From assembly GCF_018860765.1 (NCBI RefSeq), contig NZ_JAHKPV010000017.1, positions 124,001-188,000 on the forward strand: a DNA stretch of 64,000 nt, read 5' to 3'. Positions 27,079-34,702 of the stretch are shown piece by piece. The stretch is from Marinobacter salexigens (GTDB lineage: Bacteria; Pseudomonadota; Gammaproteobacteria; Pseudomonadales; Oleiphilaceae). Under the pieces are notes generated by a model. It did no database searches, had not been told where the DNA came from, and saw nothing but the letters and a program-made list of their open reading frames with translations. The first letter of the stretch is position 1. The number at the start of each line of letters is the position of its first letter. The position numbers were made by a program, and so were the translations under genes.

Positions 27079-28329
27079 TTACAAATGCGGCGGCTTATTC
27101 GCGGCAGCGCGCTCGGCCTTCCATTGCGTAAGAGTCTGTGCGGCTTTTTCTCCTTCAAGTGACCCTACAACTTCGAAAAAATCACTCCGTAGCGGATCAC
27201 TGATGACTTGCTCTCTTTTTTTACTGCGCACCACATACACTGTCTGAAGATTCTGATGATCAAAGGTGCGCCATTGCTGAACATCTTTCAGCAATGTGAA
27301 TTTATGCCCCTCCAGCGTCTTGATCAGATCCTGCGTATCGGTCGTACCAGCACGTTCTACAGCATCCTTGTACTGATACACGATTCCATAGGCAGTAGCT
27401 GCTGTGGACGTGGGTCTTATATCGTATTTCTGAGTAAATGCCTCCGAAAACTCTTGACCACGAACGAAGCCCAGCTGATAGGGAATCATCCACTCCCAAG
27501 GCGTTGTGGATATCACATCCTCCATAATGGTCGCGCCAACATTCTGGGCTATTCCGAGCGTAATATTAGGTAATATGATTTTCATCTTATCCTTAAGGCC
27601 CATTTGGTAAACAACCTTAAGCGCCCTCACCAAATCATCACCGTATAAGACAAGAATAAGCACTTCAGCTCCGCTTGCTTCAGCTTGCCCAAGAGCTTTT
27701 TTGAAGTCTTTAATTAATGCTCTTGGGAAGGGGGTGAGGGCGTGGGGATGAGCTTGCTTATCGGAGGTATTCGTAAATTCGCGGATAGAGGATTCCGAAG
27801 ACCAGCCCCAAGTGTAGTCGGCGGTAACGTAAAAGTACTTTGCGTCGCCGAACGTCGAGGTTAAGTAACTGCCAAGGGCATTTGCCGTCATCCATGCATT
27901 AGGATATTCGCGAAACATGTGGTCGTGACCTTCACTTCCTGTGGTCGCGTTGGCGGAAGTGGTTGTACCAAAATAGAGGCGCCCCAGCTCTTTTGCGACC
28001 TTGCCTGAGGCAATGGTCACCGCGCTGGATGCGCCCCCAAATACCATGTCTACCTTATCCTGTTTGATGAGCTCTTCAGTATTAGAAGCACCACGCTCAG
28101 GCGATCCGGCGGTATTTCGGATAACCAGCTCAACTTCTTTGCCGAGAATTCCGCCAGATTCGTTTATTTCTTCAACAGCCAGAAAGGCTGCCAGTCTTTG
28201 TTGAAGGCCCAAATCCTTGTAACGGCCAGATTGCGGATAGTTAAACCCAAGTTTTATAGTGTCGGCTAGTACCGAAAAACTGCACAGAAAAATCAAAAAA
28301 CCCGCGAACACCGTTGTTTTCTTATTCAT
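27079..28329 (-). CDS. Branched-chain amino acid/urea-type ABC substrate-binding protein
   Basis: The 416-aa secreted protein has a signal peptide (about 1-22, ending SVLA) followed by a type I periplasmic binding fold of the Peripla_BP_6 (LivJ/UrtA-like) group: KLGFNYPQSGRYKDLG, LAVEEINESGGILGKEVEL, VDMVFGGASSAVTIA. No permease or ATPase genes flank it, so the ligand and partner transporter are unknown. Two Fur-box-like sequences lie 60-110 bp upstream. Confidence 0.82.
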   Translation of the reverse strand: MNKKTTVFAGFLIFLCSFSVLADTIKLGFNYPQSGRYKDLGLQQRLAAFLAVEEINESGGILGKEVELVIRNTAGSPERGASNTEELIKQDKVDMVFGGASSAVTIASGKVAKELGRLYFGTTTSANATTGSEGHDHMFREYPNAWMTANALGSYLTSTFGDAKYFYVTADYTWGWSSESSIREFTNTSDKQAHPHALTPFPRALIKDFKKALGQAEASGAEVLILVLYGDDLVRALKVVYQMGLKDKMKIILPNITLGIAQNVGATIMEDVISTTPWEWMIPYQLGFVRGQEFSEAFTQKYDIRPTSTAATAYGIVYQYKDAVERAGTTDTQDLIKTLEGHKFTLLKDVQQWRTFDHQNLQTVYVVRSKKREQVISDPLRSDFFEVVGSLEGEKAAQTLTQWKAERAAANKPPHL

Positions 28330-28390
28330 TTAGTTTAGTCCTCGTCCTTTTGGCTATTATTTTTTAGACCGGGACTATATATTTATTTCA

Positions 28391-28436
28391 TGATAATGAT
28401 CAGTTTTTACGAGTTACGAAAAGAATGATTATCGTT
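28391..28436. promoter_or_regulatory. Two Fur-box-like sequences
   Basis: TGATAATGATCAG (28391-28403) and GAATGATTATCGTT (28423-28436) resemble halves of the Fur consensus (GATAATGATAATCATTATC) and lie between the divergent binding-protein gene and the secreted-protein gene. Neither is a full match, so iron control of either gene is only a suggestion. Confidence 0.35.
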
Positions 28437-28549
28437 ACTGAATGTAACTCTGCAGTGATAGACACTGACCGTTGGCGTGTCTTTATCGCACTGCTGGTGA
28501 AAGCTGAGCATCACTTACACCGCGAGCATAACAACAAGGAGAGTAGGGT

Positions 28550-29113
28550 ATGTCTGAAATGAAGCGATCTATTAACAGAGTCTCATTGGAGACTGCGCCA
28601 AGGTTAATGACCCAAGCGAGATCCGTATTTTTGGCGTGCTTGATGCTGCCTATCGCGGCCTTCGGCGCGGATGAAGATGCGGCGTCGCAAGCGAACTGCG
28701 ACACTCTTGTATCCGAAACTAGGGCGGCTTGTACAGACATGATCAGCCGTGGCCTGAATGTCTCCTGCAATACCTATCTCGGTGCAATCAAGACAGCAAT
28801 GAAACAGGCCGGAGGCGACCTATTCGATATCGGCGAAGCCAATCAAGAAACCGCGAATTCGTTTTGTGCTGTCTATGTCGAAAAATTGAGCAAAGAGCGC
28901 GAGGCGAATGACGGAAACATGCACTCGAAAGATGCTAGCGATTCGCAATGCAGAGCTCTTGCCGAGCGTTTTGAGACTAATTGCATAGCAAATCTTGGCA
29001 AGGTGCCTCTTCCTAGCCAGTGCCAAAACGTTGCTCGTACTTTCGTGATGGGAACCACCAAAAAAATGTCGCCGAAACAAGTGTGTAAAATCGCAAGCAT
29101 GCAACTTCGTTAA
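28550..29113 (+). CDS. Secreted Cys-rich protein of unknown function
   Basis: The 187-aa protein has an N-terminal hydrophobic export segment (about 25-40, FLACLMLPIAAFGA) and a mature part with eight spaced cysteines, consistent with disulfides in the periplasm. AAGGAG 8 nt before the ATG supports the start. I do not recognise the family. It is divergent from the binding-protein gene and shares its promoter region. Confidence 0.6.
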   Translation: MSEMKRSINRVSLETAPRLMTQARSVFLACLMLPIAAFGADEDAASQANCDTLVSETRAACTDMISRGLNVSCNTYLGAIKTAMKQAGGDLFDIGEANQETANSFCAVYVEKLSKEREANDGNMHSKDASDSQCRALAERFETNCIANLGKVPLPSQCQNVARTFVMGTTKKMSPKQVCKIASMQLR

Positions 29114-29152
29114 AAGTTATCGATGCTGAAAGTCGTGGACGTTGTCAGGTAA

Positions 29153-29382
29153 TTATCTGGCCACTCCTTCGAGGTTTTCGGCCATAGCGTTGGCCTTGGG
29201 ATCAGCATTGGTATAGCGCGATATCCCGCCATCGTATATCAGTGCCTTACCCGCCAAAATCCACGCAAAGTGCTAATTTCATCGTCCGGCTCAGGGTTCG
29301 GATTGGTCTCGCTGGAACCTAAATATTGGAGGCGAACATCCGAGGGCTGGTAAACCTTTTTGAAGGTGCTTTGTCGATTCAT
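29153..29382 (-). pseudogene. Frameshifted remnant of a small gene
   Basis: On the minus strand an ATG at 29382 opens MNRQSTFKKVYQPSDVRLQY... and runs to a stop at 29239-29241. A protein-like tail (KALIYDGGISRYTNADPKAN... to the stop at 29153) continues in another frame from about 29270. The two parts read as one roughly 75-aa protein broken by a single indel. The family is not recognised. It occupies the otherwise empty 29114-29433 interval and overlaps the leader of the next operon. Confidence 0.35.
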
Positions 29383-29433
29383 TCGCAAGTTGCGCGACCT
29401 ATCGGTGAAGACACGCAAAAAGGAGAATGCACC

Positions 29434-30255
29434 ATGAAAGTCATGTTGATGCGCAAGGCCGACACGGACACCGAGAGCGGCGTCATGCCCTCTGAAGACC
29501 TCTTGAAGGCAATGGCGGATTACAACGAGCGAATGGCCAAGGCTGGCGTATTTGCCGATGGCCAGGGTTTGCGCCCCACCCGTGAGGGATTCCGCATCCA
29601 GTTCCGGAGCGGCAAACCCACCATCATTCAGGGCCCCTTTGAGGGGGAGAGTGAGTTACTCGCTGGATATAGCATCCTTGAAGTGAGCTCTCTTGAGGAG
29701 GCTCTGAACTGGGCTAGACAATGGCCGGTGGCGGACGCTGGCGGCAATGCTACCCTTGAAGTGCGAAGGTACTTCGAGCTGGAGGATTTCGAGCCTGGCT
29801 CTGCCATCGATCAGCACCGTGCTCTGGGCCAACTGCCCAAAGAAATGAACGTTCACTTGAGCTTTGCCGGTAACTGCCGTGAAGCCATGGAGTTCTATGC
29901 CGAGTTAATCGGTGGGGAATTGGAGGGGCTGGTTACCTACAGTGACACACCAACTGCGGCCGAGGTGCCCGCAGAAATGCAGGATCGTATTGTTCACGCT
30001 TCATTAAACCTCAATGGACGCAGAGTGATGGGCGCGGATATGGCGGGCGATTGCTATCAACAGCCTCAGGGCGCCCAGATTCACCTTGAATACGAAGACA
30101 CGGAGCAGGCCGAACGGGTATTTCGTGCATTGTCCGAGGGTGGGGCGGAGATTATGCCTTTTGCGGAGACCTTTTACGCGCACCGTTTCGGAATGACGAC
30201 AGACCGCTTTGGCATCCAGTGGATGATCAGCAGCCGGATCGCGCATTGCCCGTGA
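29434..30255 (+). CDS. YCII (DGPF-like) domain fused to a VOC/PhnB-like domain
   Basis: The 273-aa fusion has residues about 1-125 as a YCII-related domain (PTIIQGPFEGESELLAGYSILEVSSLEEAL, with QGPF in place of DGPF) and about 135-268 as a vicinal-oxygen-chelate, PhnB-like domain (MNVHLSFAGNCREAMEFYAELIGGELEGL). The ATG at 29434 has AAGGAG 8 nt upstream, although the frame is open further up. It is the first gene of an operon led to an ECF42-type sigma factor, where YCII proteins are the usual partners. The biochemical function is unknown. Confidence 0.8.
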   Translation: MKVMLMRKADTDTESGVMPSEDLLKAMADYNERMAKAGVFADGQGLRPTREGFRIQFRSGKPTIIQGPFEGESELLAGYSILEVSSLEEALNWARQWPVADAGGNATLEVRRYFELEDFEPGSAIDQHRALGQLPKEMNVHLSFAGNCREAMEFYAELIGGELEGLVTYSDTPTAAEVPAEMQDRIVHASLNLNGRRVMGADMAGDCYQQPQGAQIHLEYEDTEQAERVFRALSEGGAEIMPFAETFYAHRFGMTTDRFGIQWMISSRIAHCP

Positions 30256-30276
30256 GCTTTAACCGAGAGGAGCAGA

Positions 30277-30765
30277 ATGATGGCACATTCAAAGAACAGG
30301 ATATGCCTTTGGTACAACGGCGACGCCGAAGAGGCTGCACGTTTTTACGCAAAGACCTTTCCGGATTCGTCTGTGGGCAACGTAATGCGGGCACCGGGGG
30401 ATTATCCCTCCGGTTCGCAGGGAGATGTGCTCACAGTGGAGTTCACAGTTCTGGGAGTTCCCTGCCTACGGCTAAACGGTGGTCCGGCGTTCAAACACAG
30501 CGAAGCTTTTTCCTTTCAGGTGGCGACCTGGAGCCAGGAGGAAACAGACCGCTACTGGAATGCGATTATTGATCATGGCGGTGAGGAGAGCGCCTGCGGC
30601 TGGTGCAGGGACAAATGGGGGCTGTCCTGGCAGATCACACCAGTGGCACTGACCGAGGCCATCAACGATCCTGACCGCGAAGCAGCCGGGCGAGCCTTTC
30701 AGGCCATGATGCAGATGGGCAAAATTGATATTGCCACCATCAATGCTGCCCGTTTCGCCCCTTAA
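30277..30765 (+). CDS. VOC family protein (PhnB/3-demethylubiquinone methyltransferase-like)
   Basis: The 162-aa protein has the PhnB-like pattern: KNRICLWYNGDAEEAARFYAKTFPDSSV, VEFTVLGVPCLRLNGGPAFKHSEAFSF, CGWCRDKWGLSWQITP. Despite the family's historical methyltransferase name these are VOC-fold proteins of uncertain function. GAGGAG precedes the double ATG start. It lies within the ECF42 operon. Confidence 0.82.
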   Translation: MMAHSKNRICLWYNGDAEEAARFYAKTFPDSSVGNVMRAPGDYPSGSQGDVLTVEFTVLGVPCLRLNGGPAFKHSEAFSFQVATWSQEETDRYWNAIIDHGGEESACGWCRDKWGLSWQITPVALTEAINDPDREAAGRAFQAMMQMGKIDIATINAARFAP

Positions 30766-30801
30766 GCATGCGCCGGACTCGCAAGGAGGATTACAGTTGC
30801 A

Positions 30802-32031
30802 ATGATCGATGACCAATGGATTGGCGAGCTTTACCGACAGGAATCCCGCCGCGTATTGTCGACATTGATCCGTCTGCTTAGCGATTTTACGCTCGGTGAA
30901 GAAGCGATGCAGGAGGCTTTCGCCAGTGCCGTGCGGCAGTGGCCGGTTGAGGGTGTGCCAGACAACCCGACAGCTTGGTTGATTCGCGCCGGGCACCGCA
31001 AAGGCATCGATCAGATTCGCCGCAAACAGACCGCGCACAAGTATTCTCACCTTCTGGTACCGCTGGACGCGGCCGTCGAAGAGGCAGACAAACAGGACAT
31101 CGAAGACGATCAGCTCCGCCTCTTATTCACCTGCTGCCATCCTGCCTTGCCGCTGAGTGCACGCGTAGCCCTGACGCTTCGTGAAATGTGCGGTTTGACC
31201 TCAGAGCAAGTGGCCAGTGCCCTGTTTCTAAAGCCGGCCACTCTGGCTCAGCGAATTGTCAGGGCGAAAAAGAAAATTCGCGACGCGCGCATACCCTACG
31301 AGGTGCCCGAAGCCGGAGACTTGCCCGAGCGGCTGCCCGGTGTCCTGCGGGTGATCTACCTAGTGTTCAACGAGGGTTACTCCTGCAGTGAAGGCGACCG
31401 GGTAGTGGATGTCAGCCTGTCGGCAGAAGCAATTCGTTTGGCGGAAGGGTTGGCGAACCTGATGCCCGAGGGCGAAGTATTCGGTCTTTTGGCATTGATG
31501 CTTCTTCATCATTCCCGGCGATATGCCCGCGAAGATGAGGCCGGAGAACTGATCACTCTGGAAGATCAGGATCGCGACCGATGGGACGATGCCATGATTC
31601 AGGTAGGCCTTCAGTGGCTGGAAGCTGCTCTGGCTCGCACACCTGCCGGGCCCTACACACTTCAGGCATCCATCGCCGCTGTCCATGCCCAAGCAGCCAG
31701 TGCCGAGGCAACCGACTGGGCACGCATCGTACGGCTGTATGACGCCTTGTATCGCCAACAGCCCTCGCCGGTCATTGCCCTGAACCGTGCGGTGGCGGTG
31801 GCCATGAGCAACGGTCCTAGGGAAGGACTGCAATTACTGGAGGCGCTCGTCAATCAGCGAGATTTCGTGAATTATTACTTGTATCACGCTGCCCGGGCCG
31901 ATTTGCATCGACGTGCGGGTAATCTGGCGGATGCGAGGCAGGCATATCAGCGCGCGCTAGCGCTCGTGACACAGGGGCCACAACGCCGGTTTTTAGAGCG
32001 CCGATTGAAGTCGCTGAACGAAAATGCCTGA
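30802..32031 (+). CDS. ECF42-type RNA polymerase sigma factor with C-terminal TPR extension
   Basis: The 409-aa protein has sigma region 2 (about 10-75, ending HRKGIDQIRR) and region 4 (about 125-180, MCGLTSEQVASALFLKPATLAQRIVRAKKKIR). A long C-terminal extension follows, with FNEGYSCSEGD and TPR-like helices (DARQAYQRALAL). ECF42-type factors lack an anti-sigma factor; the extension is thought to regulate them, and they sit with YCII (DGPF) genes, exactly as here. AAGGAGG is 12 nt upstream of the ATG, slightly long. It probably controls its own operon. Confidence 0.88.
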   Translation: MIDDQWIGELYRQESRRVLSTLIRLLSDFTLGEEAMQEAFASAVRQWPVEGVPDNPTAWLIRAGHRKGIDQIRRKQTAHKYSHLLVPLDAAVEEADKQDIEDDQLRLLFTCCHPALPLSARVALTLREMCGLTSEQVASALFLKPATLAQRIVRAKKKIRDARIPYEVPEAGDLPERLPGVLRVIYLVFNEGYSCSEGDRVVDVSLSAEAIRLAEGLANLMPEGEVFGLLALMLLHHSRRYAREDEAGELITLEDQDRDRWDDAMIQVGLQWLEAALARTPAGPYTLQASIAAVHAQAASAEATDWARIVRLYDALYRQQPSPVIALNRAVAVAMSNGPREGLQLLEALVNQRDFVNYYLYHAARADLHRRAGNLADARQAYQRALALVTQGPQRRFLERRLKSLNENA

Positions 32032-32111
32032 TTCAAACACGCCCGTTGTCGATCCTGAACCGGGCTGCCCGACTTATCACTGAAGACAACGAGAACAAAG
32101 GAGGACGTCCA

Positions 32112-32471
32112 ATGAAATATGTGGCTCTGGTTTACTATCAGGAGAGCATCATCAACGCCATGAGCGAGCAGGAGTGGCATGACCTCAATCAGGAGTGCGT
32201 CGCCGGTGTCGAGAAGCTAACCGAGCGGGGCAATTTTCTGACAGGCCTACCGCTTGAGTCCGTCGAAACGGCAACAACTGTGCGAGTCCGGGACGATGAC
32301 GTACTGGTTACCGACGGACCTTTTGCCGAAACCAAAGAACAATTGGCCGGGTTCTACCTGCTAGAAGCCCGAGATCTTAATGAAGCTTTACAGCTGGCCA
32401 GCCGTATTCCACCCGCGCGCTTTGGCAGTATCGAAGTTCGCCCGGCCCGTGAATTACCTCCCAAAAGTTAA
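32112..32471 (+). CDS. YCII-related (DGPF) protein
   Basis: The 119-aa ferredoxin-like-fold protein carries the diagnostic VTDGPFAETKEQLAGFYLLEA segment. The ATG at 32112 has AAAGGAGG 7 nt upstream. It is the standard partner of ECF42-type sigma factors; its exact role is unknown. Confidence 0.86.
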   Translation: MKYVALVYYQESIINAMSEQEWHDLNQECVAGVEKLTERGNFLTGLPLESVETATTVRVRDDDVLVTDGPFAETKEQLAGFYLLEARDLNEALQLASRIPPARFGSIEVRPARELPPKS

Positions 32472-32484
32472 CAGGAGCGCTGTT

Positions 32485-32838
32485 ATGAGTTATGTCGATG
32501 GATTTGTTGCCGCAGTACCAACCGCAAATAAGGAGCAATACATCAAGCATGCGACTGCTGCGGCCACAGTGTTTAAAGAGCACGGCGTGCTTAACATGGT
32601 GGAATGCTGGGGTGACGACGTGCCGGAGGGGAGCCTGACGTCTTTTCCCATGGCCGTTCAATGCAAACCGGATGAAACCGTCGTGTTCTCTTGGCTGATC
32701 TGGCCGTCCCGCGAGGTTCGGAACAATGCGATGCCCAAAATCATGGAGGACCCACGACTGCAGTTCGACGTAAACCCTATGCCGTTTGACGGCAAGAGAT
32801 TGATATACGGTGGTTTTTCCGTGATCGTCGACGTTTAA
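32485..32838 (+). CDS. DUF1428 family protein
   Basis: The 117-aa protein opens MSYVDGFVAAVPTANKEQY and contains WLIWPSREVRNNAMPKIMEDPR, typical of DUF1428 (YbaA-like, dimeric alpha-beta barrel). AGGAG is 7 nt upstream of the ATG at 32485. It is the last gene of the ECF42 operon, 13 bp after the YCII gene. Its function is unknown. Confidence 0.85.
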   Translation: MSYVDGFVAAVPTANKEQYIKHATAAATVFKEHGVLNMVECWGDDVPEGSLTSFPMAVQCKPDETVVFSWLIWPSREVRNNAMPKIMEDPRLQFDVNPMPFDGKRLIYGGFSVIVDV

Positions 32839-32914
32839 TTCATACAGAAGGGAGTATCGAGGGGCGGGTCGTCATGCTCATGGTCGGCTCGAAATGAAAC
32901 AATGAGAATGAGGG

Positions 32915-33850
32915 TCAGTTTTCTCGACGGTGCTTAACGAGGCCATCAATGAATAAACGCACTTTTTGTGCCAGACGATTACGACTCGCATAGACCATCT
33001 GGATGGGCAGTCGTTTACCTCCGTAATTCGGCAAAAGTCTGACTAGACGTCCTGATTCAACATCATCGTCGACCAGAAAAGAAGGAAGATAAGCCACCCC
33101 CATGCCGTGAAGAGCACTCTCTCGAATTGCCTCGCCGCTATCGAAGCGCAATTTTCTACCTCCATCTATACAGACCTCTGATCCGGACGAGGTGACCAGA
33201 TTCCAACCTGTGGAATGAACGCCCAGCCCGTAAACGAGCCTTTGGTGATTGGTCAGATCCGACGGTTCTGCCGGCTCCCCAAAACGTTTCAGGTACGATG
33301 CCGACGCATATAAGTAAGGTTGGGCGTGTTCAACGGTACGTGCGATCAGTTGGGAGTCTGCCGGGATGTCCCCGATGCGAATGCTCAAGTCAAACCCTTC
33401 CTCGACCAGATCGACGACTCTGTCACTGAGGTTTACCTCCACGTCGAGCTCTGACCAAGTCTCCAGAAAGCTCTTGAGAAATGGCAGAACCACTATCCGA
33501 CCGTAAGCCTCGGTGACTGATATGCGCAGAGTGCCTTTAGGCTGAGGCAGATCCTGACGAATGTCGGCTTCAGCTTCTTCCAGGTCTTGTAAAATTTGAA
33601 CACACCGTTGAAAAAAGCGCTCGCCATCCACGGTCATTGACACCATTCTTGTGGTTCTGTGGAGCAGGCGGGTACCAAGGTGAGCCTCAAGCCTTGCCAT
33701 CGCTTTGCCCGCTGCGGAGCGCGTCAAACCCAGAGCTTTCCCCCCAGAAACAAAACTCCCTGTCTCGACGATTGCGACGAAAATCCGAAGCGTGCCCAAG
33801 TCAAGGTTTGAGTTGGGACTACAGGGTGTAGCGATTGACAGTCGTCTCAT
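32915..33850 (-). CDS. LysR family regulator divergent from ridA
   Basis: The 311-aa LysR-type regulator has its winged helix at about 18-76 (LRIFVAIVETGSFVSGGKALGLTRSAAGKAMARLEAHLG), followed by the effector domain of the large single-target group. It is head-to-head with the RidA gene across 127 bp and likely regulates it. Confidence 0.85.
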   Translation of the reverse strand: MRRLSIATPCSPNSNLDLGTLRIFVAIVETGSFVSGGKALGLTRSAAGKAMARLEAHLGTRLLHRTTRMVSMTVDGERFFQRCVQILQDLEEAEADIRQDLPQPKGTLRISVTEAYGRIVVLPFLKSFLETWSELDVEVNLSDRVVDLVEEGFDLSIRIGDIPADSQLIARTVEHAQPYLYASASYLKRFGEPAEPSDLTNHQRLVYGLGVHSTGWNLVTSSGSEVCIDGGRKLRFDSGEAIRESALHGMGVAYLPSFLVDDDVESGRLVRLLPNYGGKRLPIQMVYASRNRLAQKVRLFIDGLVKHRREN

Positions 33851-33977
33851 TGGCGAATCCGCTTCGACAGAATTGTCTGTACATTGTCTGTTGTCGAATA
33901 CGAGTACTCAAGAGTGAGTCGTGGAGTTTCCCGAAGAGCTTCGGAAAATTATCAATACTGAAGAAAGAGGAAAGATC

Positions 33978-34385
33978 ATGTCAGACGCAATCGTTCGCCT
34001 TAATCCCTCAACATTGCCAATTGCCGGAGAGATGGGCTACTCCCAAATTTCCATAGTCGAGCCCGGCCGCATGGCTTTCATCTCCGGTCAAGTAGCTTGG
34101 CAACCGAGTGGCGAGCCTGTTCCCGATGATCTGGTGGAACAAATGAAATTAGTTTCGATAAATGCTCGCTCGGCCTTAAATGCCGTCCATGCTAAACCTG
34201 AGCATGTGGTCTTGGCGCGCGTTTATGTTACTCATCTTACAAGCGAAAGGTTAGAGGAGCTTATGCCTGCATTTCTAGAAACATTTGATGGCGCACAGCC
34301 GTGTGTGACGGGTATTGGAGTTCAGGCCCTGGCAGCGCCCGAGCTTCAAGTCGAAATGGAATTGATCGTACGAATTCCCGATTAG
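33978..34385 (+). CDS. RidA family (YjgF/UK114) protein
   Basis: The 135-aa protein has the RidA pattern: MAFISGQVAWQPSGEPVPDDLVEQ, SALNAVHAKPEHVVLARVYVT, PCVTGIGVQALAAPELQVEMELI. RidA proteins hydrolyse reactive enamine/imine intermediates; the conserved Arg of the archetype is not obvious, so this may be another Rid subgroup. The start at 33978 follows AGAGGAAAG. It is the last non-defence gene before the BREX operon. Confidence 0.82.
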   Translation: MSDAIVRLNPSTLPIAGEMGYSQISIVEPGRMAFISGQVAWQPSGEPVPDDLVEQMKLVSINARSALNAVHAKPEHVVLARVYVTHLTSERLEELMPAFLETFDGAQPCVTGIGVQALAAPELQVEMELIVRIPD

Positions 34386-34702
34386 AAGTTTCGATGTTTT
34401 GGCCAACAAGACTGGCTCGTCCAAATCAAGCCGGGGTTGAGGCGTGAGATTATCTTGTACTGCGCATAATGTATATTATGTTAAATTCCCAAATCCCTAT
34501 ATGAAGAACCATGTGAAATGGTAATTACAGTTTGAGGTGAAATGATTCAATTTAGAGGAAATCGCCCTATCTTTCTGTTTTGACGCAGAAAGAACTCAGT
34601 TTCACGTTTTTATCCAATGAGCGATGTCCGGTGAATTCCTGTTTGCTGGCAGCGTAGCGTGTCGCCAAACCTGGTGTTTGACGACACCTTCTATAGAACG
34701 GC
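34386..34702. other. Gene-free interval between ridA and brxL
   Basis: This 317-bp, AT-rich gap forms the left edge of the defence island. No open frame, tRNA or insertion sequence was seen. It contains an inverted repeat CATAAT/ATTATG at 34466-34481, a 7-bp hairpin CTTTCTG/CAGAAAG at 34571-34592, and the larger stem-loop listed separately at 34659-34687. No attachment-site duplication could be identified inside the window. Confidence 0.5.
34659..34687 (-). terminator. 12-bp stem-loop after brxL
   Basis: GTGTCGCCAAAC (34659-34670) pairs with GTTTGACGACAC (34676-34687) over 12 positions including one wobble pair on the RNA, with a 5-nt loop, 16 bp past the brxL stop. No T-tract follows on either strand, so it may be a 3'-end stabiliser or weak terminator of the BREX transcript. 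Confidence 0.4.

Noticed and set aside
34659..34687. Stem-loop after brxL as a rho-independent terminator
   Set aside because: The stem is strong, but neither side has a T-tract, so it is listed only as a low-confidence terminator.
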